Of a stretch of DNA of 64,000 bases, positions 40,731-48,948 are shown piece after piece (positions within the stretch are counted from its first letter, which is position 1; each line of letters starts with the position of its first letter). Where the stretch lies: NCBI RefSeq assembly GCF_013240295.1, contig NZ_JABETK010000002.1, positions 1,488,001 to 1,552,000 of the forward strand. The letters run 5' to 3'. The notes under the pieces are model-generated. The model had not been told where the DNA came from. It was given only the letters and a program-made list of their open reading frames with translations, and made no database searches. The translations under genes and the position numbers were made by a program. Source of the stretch: Neoaquamicrobium sediminum. Lineage in GTDB: Bacteria > Pseudomonadota > Alphaproteobacteria > Rhizobiales > Rhizobiaceae.

Positions 40731-40816
40731 TCACCCGCATTGGGGCGGTAGCGTAAAGGCCCTCGCCATTCTTCAGGAGCATATTTCCCCGGGGATCACC
40801 CGCATTGGCGCTGTAG
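40731..40816 (+). repeat. Imperfect direct repeat, two 21-bp units 65 bp apart
   Basis: TCACCCGCATTGGGGCGGTAG at 40731-40751 and TCACCCGCATTGGCGCTGTAG at 40796-40816, each preceded by CCCGGG(G). The two units differ at only two positions. Confidence 0.7.
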
Positions 40817-40834
40817 TGGAACGACGGTTTGGGG

Positions 40835-40862
40835 TTGACTATTCGCCGTCCGTGGCTATATC
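40835..40862 (+). promoter_or_regulatory. Promoter of tRNA-Gln
   Basis: TTGACT (40835-40840), 16-bp spacer, TATATC (40857-40862), about 70 bp before the mature tRNA 5' end. A typical sigma-70-like arrangement for alphaproteobacterial stable RNA genes. Confidence 0.55.
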
Positions 40863-40931
40863 GGGCGCATTCGGTGCCGCCCACGCTGCACCACCGCCCG
40901 TTTCAGGGCGAACCCGGCCAAAGCGCCGTGT

Positions 40932-41005
40932 TGGGGAATAGGTTAACGGTAGACCCACGGACTCTGACTCCGTTAGTCCTGGTTCGAATCCAGGTTCCCC
41001 AGCCA
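40932..41005 (+). tRNA. tRNA-Gln (anticodon CUG)
   Basis: The acceptor arm TGGGGAA pairs with TTCCCCA. The anticodon stem ACGGA/TCCGT encloses the loop CTCTGAC, so the anticodon is CTG, reading CAG codons. The T arm CTGGTTCGAATCCAG is canonical. The discriminator G (41002) is followed by an encoded CCA at 41003-41005. No integrase or repeat of the tRNA 3' end is seen nearby. Confidence 0.96.
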
Positions 41006-41188
41006 ACTTACTTAGCAACATCTAAGGCTGTGGATTTGCGATCTCGTTCGTCGAGATGGCACTCGTGTGGATTTTAGGGAATTTTGCAACCTGATCCAGT
41101 CGGCACCGTGGTATCGGACCGGTCTGCAAGGCACTCCAGGTCAGTCCGCGCGACTAACAGCGACCGCAAATCTGAGGAGGCATCTAAG

Positions 41189-41593
41189 TTGGAGCCTACA
41201 AACCAGAGACCGCCGATCGAATTCGTGGCGCTGCTCACCTGGATCAGCTCCTCGATAATAGTGGCCGTCTATCTGCAAATATCGCCTCCCGCCGTCTTGG
41301 GTGGCGTGTCGCTGGTCTACCTAATGATCACCGCGTTCATCGTATTACTGTCGACTATGGGCGTTATGGCCGCCCACGCCTTCTTCTCCCGCAGCGTCCT
41401 CGCCTTTTTGGTGGGTGGGCTCCTCGGCCCGTGCATCGTCTTCGGCTTTGTGGGCATTATGGGTGGCCTTAGCGCCACCCCAGGGTTCAGCCCTTTCTTC
41501 CTCATCTCCTGCGCAGTCCCCGGCGGCTTGCAGGGCGCAGTCTCCTATCTGCTGACGAAATATCCGAAAGAACAACGCAGGAAGAGTGCGTGA
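41189..41593 (+). CDS. Small four-helix membrane protein, unknown function
   Basis: About 134 residues if started at the TTG at 41189, which has GAGGAGG eight bases upstream. Longer starts give a non-hydrophobic leader with no ribosome site. Hydrophobic segments are seen around FVALLTWISSSIIVAVYLQI, GGVSLVYLMITAFIVLLSTM, FLVGGLLGPCIVFGFVGIMG and FFLISCAVPGGLQGAVSYLL, ending in basic KYPKEQRRKSA, so the C-terminus is probably cytoplasmic. I recognise no family. It lies between tRNA-Gln and the phosphonate operon, converging on phnE. Its base composition is somewhat less GC-rich than its neighbours, which may point to acquisition. Confidence 0.6.
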   Translation: MEPTNQRPPIEFVALLTWISSSIIVAVYLQISPPAVLGGVSLVYLMITAFIVLLSTMGVMAAHAFFSRSVLAFLVGGLLGPCIVFGFVGIMGGLSATPGFSPFFLISCAVPGGLQGAVSYLLTKYPKEQRRKSA

Positions 41594-41596
41594 CTC

Positions 41597-42436
41597 TCAC
41601 CGCATCGCGGCGATCTTCCTGCGCAGCCAGCCGGAGCCGATTTCGGCGAGCAGCACGAGAGCGATGATCACCAGCAGGATCGCGGCGACGCGCTGGCTTT
41701 CGAGTTGCTGCGTTGTGCGTTTCAGGTACCAGCCCATGCCGCCGCCGCCGAAGAAGCCGACCACGGTCGCAGCCCGGAAGGCAACGTCCCAGGTGTAGAT
41801 GGCGATGCCGGTAAAGGCGACGCGCACCTGTGGCAGCACCGCATACTGGAAGACCTGCAGCGGGCTCGCGCCCACCGAGCGCATGGCTTCCACCGGCCCC
41901 ATGTCGATCGCCTCCAGCTCGTCGGCGAACAGCTTGCCGGCAAAGCCGATGCAGAACACCGTCAGCGCCAGTGTGCCGGCCAGCATGCCGAAGCCCAGCA
42001 CGGTCACGAACAGGATCGTCCAGATCGTCTCGTGGATCGACCGGCTGCCCATGATCGCGAAGCGCCCGAAGGGATAGGCGATCCGGCGGCCGATCGTGAT
42101 GTTGCGCGCCGCAAGCCACGCGAGCGGGATGGAGCAGACCACGCCCAGGAAGCCACCCAGCAGCGACATTTCCAGCGTGCGGATCACCGAGCGGATGAAA
42201 TCGGCATCGGTGACATAGCCGAGGTCCGGCGGGAAATAGCGCGTCGCCAGAATCTCGGCGAGCCGGGGAAAGGCCCCAAGCACTCGCGACAGGTCGATGT
42301 TGAGGAACGCGATCGACCAGCCGAGGAAGGCGAGCACGGCCAGCATGACCGCGAAGCGGATCGTGGCCTCCGGGTGACGGTAGCGCGACCAGCTCTTGCG
42401 TGGCGCGGCGACGGTTTCGGCGGTAACGACGGTCAT
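41597..42436 (-). CDS. phnE: Phosphonate ABC transporter permease PhnE (second copy)
   Basis: Inner-membrane subunit of the PhnD-C-E-E importer, 279 residues, with six or so hydrophobic segments. The PhnE-type segment RTLEMSLLGGFLGVVCSIPL lies near residue 95, and the inner loop VEAMRSVGASPLQVFQYAVLPQV near 188 is the ATPase-contact loop. YTWDVAFRAATVVGFFGGGGMGWYL is the phosphonate-permease signature. The ATG at 42436 follows GAGGAGG. It lies 15 bp downstream of the other phnE, and the pair probably forms a heterodimeric channel. Last gene of the psrA-like-ADH/phnDCEE operon. Confidence 0.94.
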   Translation of the reverse strand: MTVVTAETVAAPRKSWSRYRHPEATIRFAVMLAVLAFLGWSIAFLNIDLSRVLGAFPRLAEILATRYFPPDLGYVTDADFIRSVIRTLEMSLLGGFLGVVCSIPLAWLAARNITIGRRIAYPFGRFAIMGSRSIHETIWTILFVTVLGFGMLAGTLALTVFCIGFAGKLFADELEAIDMGPVEAMRSVGASPLQVFQYAVLPQVRVAFTGIAIYTWDVAFRAATVVGFFGGGGMGWYLKRTTQQLESQRVAAILLVIIALVLLAEIGSGWLRRKIAAMR

Positions 42437-42451
42437 GGCGCCCTCCTCAGA

Positions 42452-43273
42452 TCACGGCCTTGCGGGCAGTAGTGAGACGACCTCGCCGATCGCGATCAGC
42501 ACCAGCACGGCCAGCACCACCAGCGTCACGCCGCCATAGTTGAACATCGCCATCTGGCGGAAGAACACGAGGCCGAGACCGCCCGCGCCCACCAGTCCCA
42601 TGATGGCGGAACGGCGGATGTTGATGTCCCATTCGAAGATGATGGTGCCGATGATGACCGGCAGGATCTGCGGCACGATGCCGTAATACATCACCTGGAA
42701 CTGGTTGCCGCCCACGGCGCGGATCGCCTCCACGGGCTTGGGATCGATGTTCTCGATCGCCTCGGCGGTGATCTTCGAAATGAAGCCGATCGAGCGCATG
42801 GCGACCGCGAGAATGCCCGGAAGCGCACCCAGCCCTACCGCGCCGACGAACAGCAGCGCCCAGATGATCTCGTGGATCGAACGCGACAGCACCATCAGGA
42901 AGCGGCCGACGGGGTAGAAGAAATATTTGCTCGGCGTAACGTTGGCCGCACCGAACCACGCCACCGGCAGCGAGAGCACGCAGCCGAGCAGCGTGCCCAG
43001 CGTCGCCATCATCAGCGTTTCCAGCGCCGGCACGATCAGGTGCGGCACCAGCGACCAGTCGATCCACAGGAAGCGTTCCAGCGTGCCGCCGATACCCAGC
43101 GCGCCGCCCATGCGCGCCCAGTCGGTATCGACCATGATGGTGTCCCAGAAACACCAGCCGAGCACGGCAAGGGCAGCTGCCACCAGCAGCCAGTTGTTGA
43201 TGCGGCGGCCGCGCTTGTGCGCGACCCATGCATCGAACCCGTGTTCGGAGACGGCCGGTGCTGCGACGCTCAT
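42452..43273 (-). CDS. phnE: Phosphonate ABC transporter permease PhnE (first copy)
   Basis: Companion membrane subunit, 273 residues. It contains ALETLMMATLGTLLGCVLSLPVAWF, the RSIHEIIWALLFVGAVGLG segment shared with its paralogue, and the loop VEAIRAVGGNQFQVMYYGIVPQ. The end carries FEWDINIRRSAIMGLVGAGGLG, the PhnE signature. I start at the ATG at 43273, which has GGAGG seven bases upstream. A GTG one codon earlier is also possible. The start overlaps the phnC stop, so translation is coupled. Confidence 0.94.
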   Translation of the reverse strand: MSVAAPAVSEHGFDAWVAHKRGRRINNWLLVAAALAVLGWCFWDTIMVDTDWARMGGALGIGGTLERFLWIDWSLVPHLIVPALETLMMATLGTLLGCVLSLPVAWFGAANVTPSKYFFYPVGRFLMVLSRSIHEIIWALLFVGAVGLGALPGILAVAMRSIGFISKITAEAIENIDPKPVEAIRAVGGNQFQVMYYGIVPQILPVIIGTIIFEWDINIRRSAIMGLVGAGGLGLVFFRQMAMFNYGGVTLVVLAVLVLIAIGEVVSLLPARP

Positions 43274-44025
43274 CACAGCACCTCCATCGCGTAGATCTCG
43301 TCGAGGTCCTGCTTGCGCATGCCCTTCGACGGCCCGTCGAACTTCTTGTAGCCGTCCTGCATGCCGATGATGCGGTTGCAGGTTTCCAGCGCAAGCTGCA
43401 CGTCGTGAATGTTGCAGAGCACCGGCACCTTGAACTCGTCGGCAAGCTCGCGAATGAGCCCCATGACATCGCGAGAGATCTTGGGGTCCAGCGCCGAAGT
43501 CGGCTCGTCCAGGAGCAGGATTTCCGGTTTCTGCATCAGCGCGCGGGCAATGCCGACGCGCTGGCGCTGGCCGCCCGAAAGGGCGTCGGCGCGTTTGTCG
43601 ACATGGTCCTGCAGGCCCACACGTTCCAGCAGATGCAGCGCGCGGTCGATGTCCTCGCGCGGAAACGCCTTGAAGAAGGAGCGGAAGGCCCCCGTGTAGC
43701 CGAGCCGGCCGGACAGCACGTTGTCCATCACCGACATGCGGTTCACCAGGTTGAACTCCTGGAAGATCATGCCGATGCGCCGCCGCAGGTGCCGAAGCTC
43801 CCCGCCGCGCAGCGCACGTACATTCTGGCCGAACAGCACGATGTCGCCCTCGGTCGGCTCGACCAGCCGGTTGACGCAGCGGATCAGCGTCGACTTGCCT
43901 GCGCCGCTGGGGCCGATGACCGCGCAGAAGTCGCTGTCGTCGACGGAGAAGTCGATCCCCTTCAGGATCTGCGGCCCGCTCGAAGTGTAACTGACTTTCA
44001 GGTTGCGAACGTCGAGCACAGGCAC
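43273..44025 (-). CDS. phnC: Phosphonate ABC transporter ATP-binding protein
   Basis: Cytoplasmic ATPase of the phosphonate importer, 250 residues. Walker A is GPSGAGKST near residue 38, the Q-loop region IFQEFNLVNR near 87, signature LSGGQRQR near 148 and Walker B ILLLDEPTSALDP near 168. The family-specific LVNRMSVMDNVLSGRLGY is present. The start is the GTG at 44025, preceded by GAGGAG, since no ATG fits. It is separated from phnD by a 65-bp gap with a strong hairpin. Confidence 0.95.
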   Translation of the reverse strand: MPVLDVRNLKVSYTSSGPQILKGIDFSVDDSDFCAVIGPSGAGKSTLIRCVNRLVEPTEGDIVLFGQNVRALRGGELRHLRRRIGMIFQEFNLVNRMSVMDNVLSGRLGYTGAFRSFFKAFPREDIDRALHLLERVGLQDHVDKRADALSGGQRQRVGIARALMQKPEILLLDEPTSALDPKISRDVMGLIRELADEFKVPVLCNIHDVQLALETCNRIIGMQDGYKKFDGPSKGMRKQDLDEIYAMEVL

Positions 44026-44048
44026 GCGGTTCTCCTCATGTCCGGGAA

Positions 44049-44067
44049 GGCCGCGACGTGCGCGGCC
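44049..44067 (-). promoter_or_regulatory. Intercistronic hairpin between phnD and phnC
   Basis: GGCCGCG and CGCGGCC pair around a 5-nt loop, with no T tract. This probably protects the 3' end of the phnD message so that binding protein is made in excess over the membrane subunits. Confidence 0.6.
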
Positions 44068-44090
44068 CTCCACAATACCGGCCTCGTGTC

Positions 44091-45003
44091 TCACTGACCT
44101 TCGGCCTTCTTTTCGGCGTCGACCAGCTTGCGGATGATACCGTAATCCGAATCCTGCATGGCGACGAACTTGGTGGACTTGATGCCGTCGAAGAACGGCT
44201 TCGCATCGGGGTTTTCGTGCAGTGTCAGGAACGCTTCCTTGATCGCGGCCTTGATGGGCTCGCAAAGGTCGGTGCGATAGACCATCGGATCCTGCGGGAT
44301 GATGCCCGACTGCCATAGAACGCGATAATCCTCCGGCGCGGCGAGCCCGCGATCGATGACGTTGTCGAGGCGATGGGTTGCCACGAAGGCGTCGTCGACG
44401 CGGCCTTCCTTGACGGCCAGGGCCGACTGGTCGTGACCGCCGGTGTAGACCACCTTGGAGAAGTACTTCTCCAGTTCGGGCCCGGTGCCGATCTCGTCCC
44501 CGAAGACCATGCGCGGCATCAGGTTTCCGGACGTGCTGGCGGGATCGGCGAGGCCGACGATGGTGCCCTTCAGCGATTCGATGCTGTCGAACTTCGAGTC
44601 GGACCGCACCACCAGCACGGCGCGATAGCCCGGCCCTTCCTCCTGGAAATGACCCTTCACCTTGGTGTAGGTCGCAAAAACCTCCAGGTTCGGGTCCTTC
44701 TCCCTGGCAAGCACATAGGAATTCGGCCCATGGACGCCGATATGCACCCAGCCATTGACCATGCCTTCGATCACCGAGGCATAGGATGTCGGCATGAAGA
44801 ACTCGACGCTCTTGCCGGTCTTCTCCTTCAGGGCGTCCAGAAGCGGCTTGTAGATGTCGAGTTCCTGCGTCGTTTCCTCGGTCGGAATGATCGAGAAGAC
44901 GAGCTGGCCGGGATCCTTGCACTCCTGTGCCAGGGCCGCCGATGCGTAGGCAACGACCGCCGGCGGTCGCCAGTGATGCGAGTATGCGGGTAGCAGGCTT
45001 CAT
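44091..45003 (-). pseudogene. phnD: Phosphonate ABC transporter substrate-binding protein, frameshifted in signal peptide
   Basis: Periplasmic phosphonate-binding protein of about 304 residues. The start at 45003 has GGGAGGAG upstream. After MKPATRILASLATAG the frame is lost near 44956-44966 and resumes as VVAYASAALAQECKDPGQ. One extra G in the signal-peptide region explains the break. The mature protein shows SIIPTEETTQELDIYKPLLD, then TSYASVIEGMVNGWVHIGVHGP, VGLADPASTSGNLMPRM (the phosphonate-contact Ser/Thr segment) and DAFVATH. The indel lies in an otherwise perfect gene, and the downstream transporter genes are intact. It follows the iron alcohol dehydrogenase by 70 bp. Confidence 0.9.
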
Positions 45004-45073
45004 GTTTTGCTCCTCCCTTTTGAGCGTCAATCCAGACGGGCGTGCTGCGCAATGCAGACGCCCGAAATTCCCG

Positions 45074-46198
45074 TCAGGCCACCGCCTTGCGGCCGCCGCC
45101 CTCCAGACCGGCAACGGCAACCAGCTCCTCCCGGCTGCCGATGAAGTTCTGGCCACGTTCCCCCTCGAACGCGGTATCGATAAGCGCGCGCCACTCCGCA
45201 TCGTCGATGCCATAGGCGCGGAAATCGGTCGAAACGCCGAGCTTGTCGAGCGTGGTCTCGAGGCGCTCCGCCGCACCGGCGGCATCCGTCCCGAAAATGG
45301 AGCGCAGCCCCTCCTCGCAAATGCCTCCCTGCCCGGCGACACTTCGGATGATCATCGGCAGCGAGAACGAGCAGGCGATGCCGTGCGGCACGCCATGTTT
45401 GAGCGTGATCGGATAGGAAAGCGAGTGCGCGATCGCCGTCTTGGTATTGGAGAACGCGAAGCCGGCCAACGTGGCGGCACGCGCCATACGCTCGCGCAGT
45501 TGAGGGTTGCGCAGGTCTCCGGCAAGCGCCGGCAGCGTTGAGAGAACGCCACGCGCGGCGGCCACCGCATGGGCCGCCGAAACGGGGTTGGCGTTGCGGT
45601 TCCAGAGGCTTTCAAGCGAGTGCGAGAGCGCGTCGAGCCCGGTCTGGATCGTCAGCTCGCGCGGTTTGCCTGCCATCAGATCCGGGTCGACGAGCGCCAC
45701 CTCGGGATAGAGCCCCGGATGCGCCAGCGAATATTTGCTGCCGGCGGCATTGTCCCAGACGGTGCCCCAGCAGGTCACTTCGCTGCCGGTTCCGGCGGTG
45801 GTCGGCACGGCGATCAGCGGCCAGGGCGAAAGTGTTTCGGCGCCGGCGCGCTTCTTCAGGAATGCGTCCATCGCGGCGAAATCACCGCGGGCGGCGGCGA
45901 AAACCTTGGCGGAATCGATCACCGAGCCGCCGCCGAGCGCAACGATCACCGGTGTTGCGGCAAGTGCGGCGAACCGCGCCACCTGACCTTCGAGCAACGC
46001 GATGTCCGGGTTCGGCGCGATGTCCTCGACGACCAGCAGCGGCTTTCCCGCGCTCTTTTCCAGCGCGGCGGCCAGGCTTCGGAAGTAGGGTTCGCCATAA
46101 GTGACGAGCACATAGGGACGCCCGTTCAGCAGCGAACCGAGCTTTGAAAAGCTTCCGTGTCCGAACTGCACGTCGACCGGGTTACGATAGGACCACAC
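45074..46198 (-). CDS. Phosphonate-associated iron-containing alcohol dehydrogenase
   Basis: Group III metal-dependent alcohol dehydrogenase of 374 residues. NAD-binding region VALGGGSVIDSAKVFA is near residue 92 and AVPTTAGTGSEVTCWG near 138. Iron ligands fit the pattern Asp (DALSHSLE near 195), His in SLSYPITLKHGVPHG near 265 and a following His. This subgroup recurs in phosphonate loci, where relatives interconvert phosphonoacetaldehyde and 2-hydroxyethylphosphonate. Here it heads the phnDCEE transport operon and reads away from a LysR gene. In a catabolic setting it could oxidise hydroxyethylphosphonate to phosphonoacetaldehyde for PhnY. That direction is my inference. Confidence 0.85.
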   Translation of the reverse strand: MWSYRNPVDVQFGHGSFSKLGSLLNGRPYVLVTYGEPYFRSLAAALEKSAGKPLLVVEDIAPNPDIALLEGQVARFAALAATPVIVALGGGSVIDSAKVFAAARGDFAAMDAFLKKRAGAETLSPWPLIAVPTTAGTGSEVTCWGTVWDNAAGSKYSLAHPGLYPEVALVDPDLMAGKPRELTIQTGLDALSHSLESLWNRNANPVSAAHAVAAARGVLSTLPALAGDLRNPQLRERMARAATLAGFAFSNTKTAIAHSLSYPITLKHGVPHGIACSFSLPMIIRSVAGQGGICEEGLRSIFGTDAAGAAERLETTLDKLGVSTDFRAYGIDDAEWRALIDTAFEGERGQNFIGSREELVAVAGLEGGGRKAVA

Positions 46199-46254
46199 GG
46201 CGATTTCCTGCGTTGAATGTTCTTGCGCTTCGAACCGTGACCGACTTGCAGTCC

Positions 46255-46272
46255 ATTGACTAATACAAATTT
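46255..46272 (+). promoter_or_regulatory. Candidate LysR operator in the divergent ADH/lysR gap
   Basis: ATTGACTAATACAAATTT resembles ATTGATGGATACAAAATA at 49882-49899, in front of the other lysR/phnW pair (12 of the first 15 positions agree). It lies in the 93-bp gap between the divergent alcohol dehydrogenase and lysR genes, where autoregulatory LysR sites are expected. Confidence 0.5.
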
Positions 46273-46291
46273 CCGGCCACTATCATTGACT

Positions 46292-47173
46292 GTGGCTATA
46301 GTTTTCACGCACCTCCGTTCCTTTCATGCAGTGGCCGAGCATCGCGGTTTCACGGCGGCCGCGCAGGCGCTCAACATCAGCCAGCCCACCGTCACGACGC
46401 AGGTGAAGGAGTTGGAAGAGCGCTACGGCGTAGAGCTTCTCGTGCGCCGCGGTCGGCGTGTCGAGCTGACCGAAACCGGCGCGGCGCTGTTCGACATCAG
46501 CCGCAGGATCATGAAGCTGACCGAGGAAGCCGACGAGCTTCTGCTCTCCAGCGGCCATCTGACGATCGGGCAGTTGCGTGTCGCCGCCGTCGGGCCTTTC
46601 CACGCAACCGACATGATAGCCCGCTTCCTGGCCGCCTATCCGGCGATCAAGGTCAGCATGCTGCTCGGCAATTCGGACCAGACGCTACAGCGCATCCTCG
46701 AACTGGAGGCGGATGTGGCGATACTCGCCCATGTGGTCGACGATCCGCGCGTGCATTCGGTGCCGTTCAGTACCCACGAGGTCGTCGTGTTCGTCAACAC
46801 AGACCATCCGTGGAACGCGCGCGACGCGGTCTCGATCGCCGAGCTGGCCGACCAGCCGCTCATCCTGCGCGAGACCGGCTCGACGACCCGCCGCGCGCTC
46901 GAACGTGCCGCCGAGACGGCGGGCGTCGAGATCAGGCCGTTTCTGGAAATCGGATCGCGCGAGGGAATCTGGAAGGCCGTCGAGCGCGGACTTGGCATCG
47001 GCGTGGTGGCCGATTTCGAGTTCGTCGCCCACCCCCGGCTCGCCACCATCGCCATCTCCGATGCCGCGATACGCACTGAGTACCGCCTGGCCTGCCTTCA
47101 GGAACGGCGCAACTCACCGAAGATCGAGGCTTTCATGGAAACCGTGCTGGCCGACCGGCACACCGGAAGATAG
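46292..47173 (+). CDS. LysR-type regulator of the phnDCEE arm
   Basis: Transcription factor of 293 residues from the GTG at 46292 (a TTG 36 bp upstream is a poorer alternative). The N-terminal helix-turn-helix reads FTHLRSFHAVAEHRGFTAAA, QALNISQPTVTTQVKELEE and so on to residue ~65. The effector domain spans ~92-290, with IGQLRVAAVGPFHATDMIA and GSREGIWKAVERGLGIGVVA. It is divergent from the alcohol dehydrogenase/phnDCEE operon, the usual arrangement for an activator of the neighbouring operon. The ligand is probably a phosphonate or phosphonoacetaldehyde, which the sequence cannot show. It is followed by the Na/Pi transporter gene. Confidence 0.9.
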   Translation: MAIVFTHLRSFHAVAEHRGFTAAAQALNISQPTVTTQVKELEERYGVELLVRRGRRVELTETGAALFDISRRIMKLTEEADELLLSSGHLTIGQLRVAAVGPFHATDMIARFLAAYPAIKVSMLLGNSDQTLQRILELEADVAILAHVVDDPRVHSVPFSTHEVVVFVNTDHPWNARDAVSIAELADQPLILRETGSTTRRALERAAETAGVEIRPFLEIGSREGIWKAVERGLGIGVVADFEFVAHPRLATIAISDAAIRTEYRLACLQERRNSPKIEAFMETVLADRHTGR

Positions 47174-47260
47174 CCCCAGCCTATCATTCCATTGACAGTA
47201 TCGATTTGACCAATGGTCGCTGCGGCGCGACTTCTAAGGCTCGCTGACGGAGCCACCTTT

Positions 47261-48934
47261 ATGCACATCTCGCTGATCCTTCTCCACCTTGCCGGTGCCG
47301 TCATGCTGCTGCTGGTCGCGGTGCACATGGTCAGGACCGGCATGGAGCGCGCGCATGGCGCACCGCTGCGCCGGCTGCTGGGTCGCGCGCGTCGGGGCCG
47401 CCTGCCCGCCGCGGCCGGCGGAACGGTCATGGCGGTCCTGCTCCAGAGTTCTACCGCAGTTGCCATCCTCGCTTGTGGCTTTGCGGCGAGCGGCGCCCTG
47501 CCCGTCTCGACCGGCATCGCGCTGCTGCTCGGCGCCGACCTCGGCTCGGCAATCGTCGTTCGGATCCTGTCGTTTGATCTTGGCTGGCTCATTCCCGTCT
47601 GCTTCCTCGCCGGCGGTGTGCTGTTCCTCAAGACGCGTGCGCAGACGACGCGCGAAACGGGGCGCATGGTGCTCGGCATCGGCTTCGTCCTGATGTCGCT
47701 CCAGCTCATCGCCACCGCGACCGGCCCGCTGCGCGATGGCGGTATGCTACCCACCATCGCCCGCTATCTGGCCGAGGACTATCTGACGGCGTTCTTGCTT
47801 GGCGCGGTCTTCACCTGGCTGATCCATTCGAGCGTCGCTTCGGTTCTCATGCTTGCTACCTTCGCAAGCCAGGGCCTGATGCCGCTCGAAGCGGCCGTGC
47901 CGATGGTGCTTGGCGCAAACCTTGGCGGCGGCCTGATCGCCTACTGGCTATCGCGTGGCATGCCGGTCGAGGCGTCGCGCCTGCCGGTCGCCAATCTTCT
48001 GTTCCGCGCAGTCGGCTCCGTCCTGGCGCTCGCCCTGTTCGAAACGGCAACCCTGCCCCTGGAATGGCTCGGCACCGATGCCGGTGCGGGCCTCGTCAAC
48101 CTGCATCTTCTCTTCAATGCCGCCCTGGCCGCGCTCAGCCTGCCATTCGTGGGCCTGATGGAGCGCCTGCTCACACAGTTGATGCCCACTGCCACCGCAA
48201 AGCCGGCGGACGAAGATCCCCTACGCCGCCGTATCAGCGCGCTCGATCGCGCGGTCATCGGCACGCCCCGGCTGGCGCTTGCAAGCGCCACACGGGAGCT
48301 GCTGCGCATGGGCGAACTGGTGGAAGTGATGGTCCGGCCTGTCATGGACCTCTTCAATGGCGGCGACAGGGTCGAGATCGTCCGCGTCCAGGCCGTCGAC
48401 GAGGACGTCAATCGGGCGCACAGCGAGATCAAGCTTTACCTCGCCGAGGTCAATCGCGGCGAAATGACCAGCGAGGAGGCGCGACGCAGCATCGAGCTCA
48501 CGGATTTCGCCATCAACCTCGAACACGCCGGAGACATCGTCGCCAAGAACCTGCTGCCGCTCGCCGAGGAGCGCGCGCAGAAGCGTTGGCGCTTCTCCGA
48601 CGAGGGCTGGGGCGAGTTGCAGGACCTGCACCAGCAACTGCTGGAGAACATGCATCTGGCCCTCAACGTCCTCGTCTCGCAGGACCTGCCTTCCGCGCGC
48701 CAGCTCGTGGTCGAGAAAGAGCGGATGCGCGACCTCGCCCGCGCCAGCCACGACCGGCATCTCAAGCGGTTGCAGACCGGGACGCCCGAAAGCATCGAGA
48801 CGAGCGGCATGCACCTGGAGATCGCGCGCGGGCTCAAGGAGATCAACTCGCTGCTGGCAGCCGTCGCCTATCCGATCCTCAAGCGCAGCGGCGACCTGCT
48901 GGAAAGCAGGCTTGCACAGCCGTCCCATTCATAG
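47261..48934 (+). CDS. Na+/Pi-cotransporter family protein (NptA/YjbB-like), probable phosphate exporter
   Basis: Membrane protein of 557 residues from the ATG at 47261, which has GGAG seven bases upstream. The first ~310 residues hold about eight helices in two repeats. The first repeat has the QSS motif in AVLLQSSTAVAILACG and the second the equivalent IHSSVASVLMLATF. GADLGSA and GANLGGG mark the paired transport segments. The C-terminal ~220 residues form PhoU-like helical bundles (ELVEVMVRPVMDLFNGG, then NLEHAGDIVAKNLLPLAEE). The E. coli relative YjbB exports phosphate. Sitting between two phosphonate regulators, it plausibly vents Pi released by PhnA. Confidence 0.88.
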   Translation: MHISLILLHLAGAVMLLLVAVHMVRTGMERAHGAPLRRLLGRARRGRLPAAAGGTVMAVLLQSSTAVAILACGFAASGALPVSTGIALLLGADLGSAIVVRILSFDLGWLIPVCFLAGGVLFLKTRAQTTRETGRMVLGIGFVLMSLQLIATATGPLRDGGMLPTIARYLAEDYLTAFLLGAVFTWLIHSSVASVLMLATFASQGLMPLEAAVPMVLGANLGGGLIAYWLSRGMPVEASRLPVANLLFRAVGSVLALALFETATLPLEWLGTDAGAGLVNLHLLFNAALAALSLPFVGLMERLLTQLMPTATAKPADEDPLRRRISALDRAVIGTPRLALASATRELLRMGELVEVMVRPVMDLFNGGDRVEIVRVQAVDEDVNRAHSEIKLYLAEVNRGEMTSEEARRSIELTDFAINLEHAGDIVAKNLLPLAEERAQKRWRFSDEGWGELQDLHQQLLENMHLALNVLVSQDLPSARQLVVEKERMRDLARASHDRHLKRLQTGTPESIETSGMHLEIARGLKEINSLLAAVAYPILKRSGDLLESRLAQPSHS

Positions 48935-48948
48935 GACGGCCTCGCCGC

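Larger units (their letters stand above)
40579..40931. other. 353-bp intergenic region before tRNA-Gln
   Basis: Holds the upstream region of the phosphatase-rlmE pair (minus), an imperfect direct repeat (40731-40751 and 40796-40816), and a good promoter for the tRNA. No reading frame with protein-like features was found. Confidence 0.55.

Noticed and set aside
40932..41593. Integrated element attached to tRNA-Gln
   Set aside because: No integrase, no second copy of the tRNA 3' end, and no phage or mobilisation genes were found inside the window. Kept only as a possibility in the findings.
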